A stretch of 64,000 bases of DNA from Tribonema minus (Eukaryota > Sar > Xanthophyceae > Tribonematales > Tribonemataceae). The DNA is taken from positions 1,116,001 through 1,180,000 of the forward strand of contig JAFCMP010000002.1 in NCBI GenBank assembly GCA_017506865.1, read 5' to 3'. Below, one piece after another: positions 44,888 to 55,100 of this stretch (its first letter is position 1; each line of letters starts with the position of its first letter). Position numbers and translations under genes: made by a program. The notes under the pieces were generated by a model. It saw nothing but the letters and a program-made list of their open reading frames with translations, was not told where the DNA came from and ran no database searches.

Positions 44888-45290
44888 GTACGTATGGACT
44901 TGTATTTATAAAGGCCCAAGGGAGGCCGGGTTGCCTATGCAATCGAAAAGCTTGCGTCAACGCAGCAGCCTAGTCTGCGCTGTGTCCTAGGAGCTTGGAT
45001 ACCGGCGCTGCAACACAGCGCAGCATTCGCGCTCCGCGTGTGTACGCCATGACGCGCTCCGCCAACTCCCGCTCCAGCGACGTGCTCAGCTCAATGAGGA
45101 TCTGACGCTTAGCTAACCCGGCCTTGCGTAACACATCTGCTTTCCCCCCCCCTGAGCACAGTGCTGAATGCATTGCCAACTCCTTGACAAAAAGTCTTGT
45201 CTGCTTGCCCAGCCGTCCGTACGACTCCTGCACGAATGGCACAAAAGCCCAAGATGACGTCAAGGTGCCGGTGTGGTGCTTGAGACTTCT
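44888..45290 (-). pseudogene. LINE family B, C-terminal coding fragment and 3' tail
   Basis: The minus-strand frame 45263-44970 encodes FVPFVQESYGRLGKQTRLFV followed by a basic, Leu-rich tail ending VSKLLGHSAD. The PF..ESYGRLG signature is common at the C-terminal end of algal and plant RLE-type LINE proteins. The stop falls in the tail sequence shared with 31961 and 42748. The rest of the element is absent. It is a third LINE family, distinct from the intact one and from family A. Confidence 0.65.
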
Positions 45291-45299
45291 GTACCAAAC

Positions 45300-46367
45300 A
45301 ACACTCTATAGGCCAACGTCACAAATGGTTGCTGCAGGTGCGCGTCACACAGCCAGCCTCACGCCATAAGTTACAGGACGATGATGTGCCTTCAACTCAC
45401 TATTGCGCACAAGTCGCCCGCGTGCATTCTCAGTTAATCAGCAGATGGTCGTTTAGTATGCCAAAAACAAATTTGAACCAGCGCTTCCTACAAGTCACAT
45501 GCGTCTTGTCGCCAAGCGAGGCGAAGATCAAGCGCGCTTGATGACTTCACCATTTACAGCAGCACTTGCGAACACAGTGTACCATGTTCTATTGGCTGCA
45601 TCAAACGCAAAAATCCCGCCGCAATTGCGTTTATGAGCACTCAGTGATGCTGCAAGCCCCGCACGCAGCACGCACACTGAACAGCGATATTGTAGAGCCA
45701 ATAGGCTCCACGCATGCAGCAGTGCATATGCGCGACCACCGCAAAAGATTTTCCTCTTATGTTAACTAGTTGGACGGCATTGAAGCAGACGGCATTGAAG
45801 TGGTAAAAAAGCGTTTTAACATGGAATGGCATTTGGGGTCATGGCGCCGCTTGCCTGCACGCATGCGCAAAGTTGCCACTGCTGTAATGGGCAGCCGCAC
45901 CGCGTAGCGTACTGCAGACTGAACTGAGCACTGGTGCTGCTGCGGCGGCGGCAGTGGCAGCCAGGCGACCTGCGCAGCTCGACTGCTGCCGCTGAGAAAG
46001 CTGAGCGCTGCTGCTGCATACGCACCAGCCTTGCCGGCGTACTTGTACCAGCCGTGCTGGCACCGGCACGGCTCGCCAATGCTTCTGACAGGAGACGTCA
46101 ACCCCCTGAGGTACACGTTGCCACGCCCACACCGGCGTCCCCCCGAAGCACTGCTCATCGAGGAACGTCACCATGAAGAGCGCTCCCTACTTCAAGTTCA
46201 AGCCCCCCACCCCCCGCCCCCTCTAAGCGCGGCAGAAAAGCTGCGCGCCCCGGGACCGCCTCCTCACGTGCCTATATACCAATGAGGGGCGCAGCCGCGG
46301 CAACGGCAACGGCAACGGCAACGACAACAGCAACGACGACATGCAGCAGCGGTCGTCCCACGGGGGG
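45300..46367. other. Spacer between LINE debris and the RGS-like gene
   Basis: No gene recognised. A GC-rich patch at about 45840-46290 keeps frames open on both strands (Ala- and Pro-rich), without motifs; a further degraded retroelement piece is possible. Just before the RGS-like gene stop, GGCAACGGCAACGGCAACGG near 46300 is a short (GGCAAC)n run. Confidence 0.35.
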
Positions 46368-46496
46368 CTACATGATGATCTCAATGTCCTGGCCCGTGGG
46401 CGACTTAACCCAGATGCGCTCGCGCCCCGCCGAGTAGTCCTTCTTGCCCGACATGAGCGTGTCGTGGAGGCGGCTCTTCTCGCGCTCCACGAGGCC
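46368..46496 (-). CDS. Terminal exon of the RGS-like gene
   Basis: 42 codons plus TAG, starting after CGTTGCAG with GLVEREKSRLHDTLMSGKKD and ending PTGQDIEIIM. The polypyrimidine-poor acceptor is supported by frame and by the copies of the same edge in the preceding intron (around 46610-46670 and 46735-46770). Confidence 0.65.
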   Translation of the reverse strand, partial: GLVEREKSRLHDTLMSGKKDYSAGRERIWVKSPTGQDIEIIM

Positions 46497-49400
46497 CTGC
46501 AACGGCGTGCAAGCAGCAGGCGCGCGCGCGTGGTTTGAGCGCTGACTTCAGGGCGATGGGCAGCGTAGTGATGACGAGGGTATTTTTGGCTCTGTTTTTG
46601 GGTTGTCCTTCTTGCCAGACACGAGCGTGTTGTGGAGGCGGCTCTTGTCGCGCTCCACGAGGCCCTGTGGAGGCAGACGCGCGTGCGTAGACTTGCAAGT
46701 TCAACTTGAGAATTTTGTGTACGTATGCAAGGCTCTGCTCGCGCTCCGCGAGGCCCTGCGGCGGCAGGCACGTGAGCGGAGGGCGCGGTTGAGCACTGAC
46801 TTCAGGGCGACGGGCAGAGTAGTCACGGTGAGGGTCTTCTTGCTCGCAGACTGTTCTGGTTTCACTGAGGTACAACTGGAGGGGCCCGCGTGCAAGCAGC
46901 AGGCGCGCGCTTCGGTTGCGAGTGGCGCGCGCGTGTACTTGGGTTGAGCGCTGACTTCAGGGCGACGCGCAAAGCACCTAGTCACAGCGAGCTTATTTAG
47001 GCTCTGCGGCCCTGCGGCGACAGGCACGCGAGCGGCGTGCGCGTGCGCGCGGTTTGAGCGCTGATTTCAAGGCGACGGGTAGCGTAGTCACGGCGAGGGT
47101 CTTCTTGCTCTGTTGTTGGTTTCACTGTGAAAGTAGGTTGAACACAAGGGGCTCTGAATGCATTATCTGCTGCAGTGCGGCAACGTTGCGGTGCAGATGC
47201 ATGAATTTCTTTTCGTTCGGCGGTGGCCCGTCACAATGCTGACTTCAAGTGGGTACTTCACTTCTGACCCATGCCAACAATCTTTCACCAGTCGCTGGGC
47301 ATGAGGATGTGTGCATTAAGTCAACGACTGCACAATGTGCCGCCCAATCTGCGGCTAGCGCACGCCATGGGTATCCACAAGCAGTGCACAACACTTTGCT
47401 GGCCAAGCACTTGTTGCACAGACCGCAAAGATGTGATCAGTAAATACCACCACCATCACCTCTGAGTTGCCATGGGCTAGGGTTGAGCTTACGTCTATTG
47501 CTGCCGCCCCTTCTGCCCACCCATTCTGACGGTGCAAACAAAGTACTTAGTGTTAGGGTTACGTTCAGGTCAGCTACTGCCCTCGACAGCGGTTCAGCGC
47601 AATGCGGCCTGCCATGCCACTGCCATCACAGGCCACACGGTAAGCCCTGGAATAACTTCAACATTGCACCAACCTCAACAATGTGTGCCGCCTCCTGCGA
47701 GTCCTGCGTCGTCTTGCCGCCGAGAAACATCTGTAACCGCCGCTCGTGGAGGGCAACGTAGCGCGGGTAGGCATCTCGTTGGATGAGCTGCGACGCACAA
47801 GCAGCAAGTCCAAGTCTGGGTCAGGGTTTGAGAGCTGCTGGAGTCTGACGTGGAGTCTGAGAGGTGCTTCATCGTTCAGGTAGGACTGGGTCAAAATTAG
47901 ACATCTTCATTGGGCGACTGTGGAGCATCATGGTGGACGGCAACTCTTGTCTGATGAGGCACGCAGCGCCGTTGGCGTCCGAGTCAGAGTCAGAGTCAAC
48001 GGGACATGCACCACCACGTTCAAAGCGCCTCATCCTGTTGCCAGCCATGCTGGTGATTGGACGCGTGAAGGGATTTAGCGGCAGGCCGCTGCTATTTAAA
48101 GCCTGATTTGAGCCGTGCAGCTGCTCATCGGTAGCAATTGTGGCTACCAGTGTGACGCCAACCCTAACCCTAACCCTAACCCTAACCTTAACGCAGGTGC
48201 GCGCTACATCAAGACATGGAGTGCTTGAAGGTTCTTCGTTCTTCCATCATGCTCGCCCGCAACAATGCAGATGCTGTGGAGGCGGTCATAAATGAGGTCA
48301 TAAATGAGGACGACTGCTTGAAATAGGGGCAGGTGCGTCCCCCCGTTGAAGTCGAAAGTGTGTAACAGGGTACTCTCCATTGCCTCAAGGCGGATTACAT
48401 GGCAACAATTGCGATTTCAATGCAAGCCCTGCTGCAACGCGCACCGCACCTGAAAGACGGACGCCTGAGCCAGCTCAAACAGGGTCCGGTCGAAAGGATC
48501 GGGCTGCGGCGGCGGCGGTGGCGGCAGCGCAGTCGCTGCGGGGCTACCCGGCGGGCTCCCTGCATGAGGCGTGCCTATTTGCGGGGAGCTGGGGGGATGT
48601 ACCCCTGTGCCCGCAGCAAGACATGGCCCTCGCTGTTGACAAGCTGATGTTGAAGTACTTGTTGAAGTAGGAGCGTCCACGGCCTCCACGGCGTCCAGGT
48701 CCGTCTCGGCAACGCCGATGATGCCTGCATCGGTGTCAGTGCGGTATAGCAGCGGTGCGCTTGTTCAGGGAATGGTCACGGTGTTAAACTTTGAAGCAGG
48801 GGCTTGGCATGGAACGCTGACTCCACGCTTGCGCGCGTCTCGTGCTTAGGGTTAGGGTTAGGCCTACTTATCTGCTGCGGTGCCGCCATACTCAGCGAGC
48901 TGTCAGTGTGAGCGGTGTTCAAGTGGAGCATCGAGCACTCGCATCGAAAGTGCGAAACTGAGACATTGTCGCAAGGCACATTAGAAGGAGCCTGAGTTTG
49001 CCATATCATCTGGAAGACCTTCAAGAGGCGCCATCGCCCACTTCAACGTTCATACCTTAAGCACTGTGCACTTCTTAACGATCGCTCCAACAGGCTTTCA
49101 ACTGCTTCCAGTGCACAACCCTCAGAGGCACGGGCAACTCACATGCGCTGGCGCCCCCCTCCCCCTCCTCCTCCACCTCCCTCTCCCCCTCCCCCTCATC
49201 GCACAGCGCGTCCTCCGCGACCGTTTCTAGCGCGCCGCTGCCCGCGCGAACGCCAGTCTCCCTCTCCGCCCCTCGCGACACCAATGCGCCGCCGGCGTGC
49301 GGCAGCGCTATTTCGAGCGCGCCCGCGCCTCGGCCGGCCGCATGTGCGGATGCGGAAGATGCCGCAGGGTGGTGCACCAGGGCCGCGGGGGTGGCAGCGG

Positions 49401-52119
49401 CAGCGCAGTGCGCAGCGGCGGCGGCGCTGCTGCTGCTGCAGCAGTGCGCAGCGTCACCGCTGCTGCAGTGCTCAGCGGTACTGCTGCTGCAGCGCTCAGC
49501 ATCAGCGTTGCTGCCGCAGTGCTCAGCAGTAGTGCTGTTGCAGCGCTCAGTGTCACTGCTGCCACAGTGCTCAGCAGCAGTGCTGCTGCAGCGCTCCACG
49601 TCAGCATTGCAGCGCTCAGGCTCATCGCCGCAGTGCTCAGCGGTACTGCTGCTGCAGCGCTCCGCATCACGCGTGTCGGAGCGATGTTGCTCTTCTGTTT
49701 TTTGTTCACATTCGGGTACGGTAGCGGCTGCTGACGGTGCGTCCGCGCGCGCGTCAGACGGTTCCGGAGACCGTTCTGCGCTGGAAACGGAATTTGCCGC
49801 AGAGGGTTCCAGGGTCCGTTCTTCCTCGTCGTCGTCACAGCTGTCGCGGCGGTCGTTTTCGTCGTCTTGCTCGTCAACTGTCGCCATTTCCGTATTGTGG
49901 ATCCTCTGCGCGTGCCGTGGAGGGGGGGGGGGGGATGCGTTTGTTGGGGTTAAGCACTGTTGCATGGCAGCTGTCAACAGGTGTACGCAGCTTCAGGGTC
50001 GACGCGTCAACATCAACATATGAGCTGAGAGGATGACTTCATGTGTGTGCCACAGCATGCAAAAACCTGACGCTGCTTCCCTGATGCCGAGGCACTTGCA
50101 GCCCTGACCCTAACCCTACATTGGAGACAGCACGGTCCCCCTGTGCATTTGACAACTGGCCATGGGCTCAGAACGCACCAGCGATGATGTGCCTAAAGCA
50201 GTGGCATGCAGCTCTCACCCTATCCCTACATCCGACTCTACCCCCCACCCCCAACCACAAGCCACTTTCCTAGTGCCGCTGCAAGTGTGCCATGGCTACG
50301 GCGCGTTTCATGGTCTGCCTTGCTTTTACAGCGCCGCTTCGCGCATCGCCGTGCACGGCGCACCGCCGCGCGCATGTGCTGTTGCTTAGAGTTTGCCTAA
50401 CCCTAACCCTAACCCTAACCCTAACCCTAAGTTTTGCGCATGACACGCTGCCGCACTCTGGCAACTATTGCGCAACCAGATGTGTGGCGCATGGGGCTGG
50501 ACGCACGTGCACCAGCAGCAGCAGCAGCACTCAGAACAGCATCAGCGCTCAGGGCAGGACGCGAGGAGCATCAGTGCCCAGCAAAGCCTCAGCAATCAGC
50601 GCGCACGCTGACCCTGGACCGTGCGGACGATGCACTTGTCGCTGAATAGAAAACGCAACATTGATTGATGTTGGACCACGCTTATTGGGCAGCTCCTGGC
50701 ATCACAATACACATCATTAAATCATGGTAGAGTACAGGAGCAGACTCAAAACCATCCGTACAATTGCTTATAAAGTGAATTGAATGCTCCAATTCTTCAA
50801 GAAAATATGAGAAGCTATATACTCGCCCTGCGGCTTCAAGCGCCGCATCAGACCAATCAAGTTCAGACCACTCAGGTTCAGCTAAACTATCGACATAATC
50901 ATTCATCCCTAATGTCACGGCACTTGCCTCAGGGCTACCAAACCTCTCTGTGACGGCGTGACTGCTGCTGCTGCTGCCGCCGCCGCCGCTGCTTGTGGGC
51001 GACTTATTGGCCAAACGCCGCGCTTCCGCGTCCGCTGCCTGCGCCACCTGCACATGCGGCAGCACACGGGTGTCAGAAGACCGTGTCAGTGCTCATATTC
51101 AGAGAAAGTGTGTCCACCTGGACAAGTCAGCGCTCAGGTTTCAGGAGACTGTGTCAGCAGTGCTCAAAGATGTCCGCCTGCACACGTCAACGCTCAGGGT
51201 TTCAGGAGACTGCGTCAGTGCTCAGTGCGTAATGTCCACACCGTGCTTGGCGGGCCTGGCGCCATTTCCGCATGTACTGCCTGCGCCTCTTATGAACAGA
51301 GACGAATCCTGCTGAAGCAGGCCATGGCTGCTTCTGCTTGCGTATGGCGCTTGCGCATACAGACAAGCCTCCCGAATGCAAACTAGCAATACTGGGCTCA
51401 TGAAGTGAGGTTTGATTCAGCAGCGCTCAGAAGTAGCCCACAGCCTCTTGACAAATGCCATCGTACGCGCCGTGCTCCCGAGGCTGATCCTGCATGAGTG
51501 GTCCATCACACGAGCTTCAAGAAAACCTAATGCATGACAAGAGATCATCGCTGCTTGCAGCAACTGAGTTGACAGGGTGACAAGGACCTCGACGCTGCTG
51601 ATGACGACCATGTGCAAGCCTGCATTCAGGGTTCGAGCCGGCATTAGGAATGGGACTAGACCTCTACATTGCGTGACCGCACCTCGCTTTGCGTCAGATC
51701 TGTTTGCACTCTTGAACACTTTTTATACTTCTAAATTATAAAGATATACTTCGCAGTACTTGAAGTACTTGCGAGTATACAATTGTGCCGCGGACATCGC
51801 TCCAAGACCGGCCGCGCGCACAGCGCTGCTGACATTGATGCGTGCTGCCAAGCCACGGGAAGTCTGCCAAAAAATTCTGAAGTTCCTGATGTGCTCATCC
51901 CCTTTCTCATCTCGTGTAGCTCAAATAAATTGTGTGTAAACATGACCATCAGATTGAAGTATGCATTTGTACCGCGGACATGGCATCCAGCATTGCACCG
52001 CGCACGGCGCTGCTGACATTGACCTCGCGCGCGCTGCCGAGCCACAGCAAGTCGGCAAGAATGTGTTTTCTTAATTCTCAAACACCTCAATTATCGCTTA
52101 CATTTCAAACGAAGTGTGT

Positions 52120-52185
<66 letters not shown>

Positions 52186-55100
52186 ATGCGTACGTATGGC
52201 TCTTGGTCAGGTATATATTCATACCGCGGATATGGTCTCCAGCGTTACCGCGCGCACGGCGCTGCTGACGTGAACCTCGCGTGCGCTGCCGGGCCGCAGC
52301 AAGTCTGCAATGCGCTCTCTTCCCTTCCAAACGACTTGGATGTCGCTTACACTTCACGTATGGGGCATGTGTGTGCACATGTGTGGGTGTAGGTATGTAC
52401 GGTTCTTTCTAAAGCCATTTGATATACGTACCGCAGACATGGCCTCCAGCGTTGCCGCGCGCACGGCGCTGCTGACGTTGACCTCGCGCGCGCTGCCAGG
52501 CCGCAGGAATTCGGCGTAGATGCGCGCAGCATCGTTCAGGTACGCGCTGCAGCTGGCGAATGGCCGTGTCTTGAAGCGCTCCACCTCCAACCAGAACTCG
52601 ACGCCCTCGTCCAAGAACTGGCGGTTACAGACAGTTACGGGCAGTTACAAATAGCATGGTGAGAGGCGCCGGCAGTGCAATGGAGGAGGTCCCCATTCAG
52701 GCATTGGCAGTTGCGGCAGTTGTGGGCAGTTGAGGTTCGCGCTGCACCTGGCGAATGACCGCATCTTGAAGCGCTCCACCTCCAGCCAGAACTCCACGCC
52801 CTCGTCCAAGAACTGGCGGTTACGGACAGTTACGGGCAGTAGCAAACAGCATGCTGAGTGCGCGCCGACAATGCAGCAGGTTCTCATCACCAAACTGAAA
52901 GTTACAGACCAGTCGTGGGCAGTTACGAGCGGTGTCGGATGGTGAGCGGCGTTGATTGTGCAACAGGGAAACCCAAACACGGGCAGCTGCAGCTGTTGTG
53001 AGCAGTTCGGGCAGATTTGATTAAAGAGGAAGTCTTCATTCAAGCATCGGCAGTTGCGGCAGTTGTAGGCAGTTGCAAGCGGCAGGGTGCAGGTCAGATG
53101 GTGTGGCACCGGCGGTGAGACAGAGGAGGATGGCACGTGTTTGTCTACTGTTCGCCTGTGCACGTACCAAAGTAAGTATGGTCACGGAGCGGTGTATGTA
53201 TGTACGTGTGCGCTTGCTTGTTGGCAGTGGTGCTTGGCTTTGGCTTTGTAGCTTAGGCCTCACTTCAGATGGCTGTGCGCAAAGGCTGGCAATACTCAAC
53301 TTCAATGTTGAAACTGCTCCACAATCCAGCTTGAACTCAACGCCCATGTTTAAGAGCTGATGAGCACTGCAGCTAAAACTTCGACTGTTTGCAGCCGCTC
53401 AACATGAGCGCTTTGTCGCATTCTTTTGCGGGGCTGCATGAAGTACACAGAGTCTGCTGAGCACTGGTCCGCACGTGCTTGACCGTAACCTCCATTACTT
53501 GTTATATTTTCACATTAAATTACAAGAGTCGGCATGTTATCCGCCACCTGCTGTCTCCCTAACCCCAATTCTCAGTACTTGCGAGATTGCATGCGGCACA
53601 AGATTCTGAGCACTGGCCCCACCTTACCCCGGCTCTAAACCCTACCTTCAACCCAGATTACAAGCAATGAGCACTGTCAGCCCCACCTGCTCCTTGGTGA
53701 AGTGCGTGAATGACAGGAGAGTGAAAGAAGGTAAATAACTTGTAAGATTGCACACTGAGATAGAAGTCTGAGCACTGTCCCCACCTGCTCCTTGGCAAAG
53801 TGCATGAAGGACGCGAGGGTGAATGAGAGTGAATAACTTGTAAGATTACATACTGAACGATATGAGAGCCTGAGCACTGTGACCCCCACCTGCTCCTTGG
53901 CGAAGTGCATGAAGGACGCCAGGGTGAAGGGCTCCCCAGCCTTATTGCACAGGATCCTCTCCAGCGGTGGAACGATGCCCTGCACAGGCAGACACGGGTG
54001 CATGACATTTGTGACTTAGACCCAGACTCAGAGGTTTGCTCTGCACCGTATGCCGGTGAAGTGCCTTCGGGCAGAGTTGAAGTGCCACAGAGTGCTGCTG
54101 CGCGTTCTAGTGCTTGATGCATTCATCAGTTGTAAGGCTTGATACATTTATCAGCGAAGTCCACCGGCCATGATGCCCTACCACACAGCAGCAGTGCAGC
54201 AGCATCAAGTGCAAGCTCCGTAGGGTTAGGTGAGGGTTGCAAGCAGGGCAAGGGGCAGGACACACCGTCGCAGCAAGCTTGTGCAGCATCACACACACTG
54301 CGACACAGTGTCACACTCGTATCCGGAGCCACATTGCAGGCGCATCTCCCCGCCATTGCCCCTGAGCACTGCTGCCTTGCGGTCAGCAACTGCCCATGCG
54401 TCAACACTGTCTCTGCTGCATGCCTGCCTTCCCACCAGAGACCCTGACCCTAACCCTAGCCCCTCTGGCTTGAAGGACGCTGACTCACCTGCACCAACCC
54501 ATTGAGTCATTGTGCTCCGAGTCGGCAAGCTTCCGCGCTTTCTCATTCCGCTCCTCAACGAAGCTACTTACCAAGCACTACCTTCACACACCAAAGACTC
54601 TGACTTCTGACTCACCAGCACTGACAAGGCGAGTTTTCGCGCTTTCTCGTCCTTTTCCTCGTCGGAGCCAACTTCACATACCGACGACCAGCTTCCACGC
54701 CTGCTCTTTGCGCGCTTTGTCGGAGCCACCACGCACCCAACTTTACACACCAGAGACTCTGACTCACTGACTCACCAGCACCGACTCGGCGAGTTTCCGC
54801 GCTTTCTCGTCCTGCTCCTCGTCGGAGCCGCCATGCACCACCTTCACACACCAGAGACTCTGACTCACTGACTCACCAGCACCGACTCAGCGAGTTTCCG
54901 CGCTTTCTCGTCCTGCTCCTCGTCGGAGTCACTCTGCAGGCCCAGCTCGCCTCTGCTGGCCGTCGTCTTTGCGCGCTGCCGCGCTGCCGTCGGTGACCCC
55001 AGCCCCGATAACATGTCCGAAACGGGCGATAGGACCTGGTGCACAAAGACAGCACATGAAGGTTCAGCTAGAATCAGGGCAAGGTTTGAAAATCAGGTCT

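Noticed and set aside
49391..50023. A plus-strand 210-codon ORF opposite the Cys/Ser repeat exon
   Set aside because: Its repeats mirror the minus-strand exon, which has a good acceptor and in-phase neighbours; the plus frame lacks splice support.
52091..52392. ORFs across the TG microsatellite
   Set aside because: Dinucleotide repeats stay open by chance (Val/Cys or Thr/His runs).
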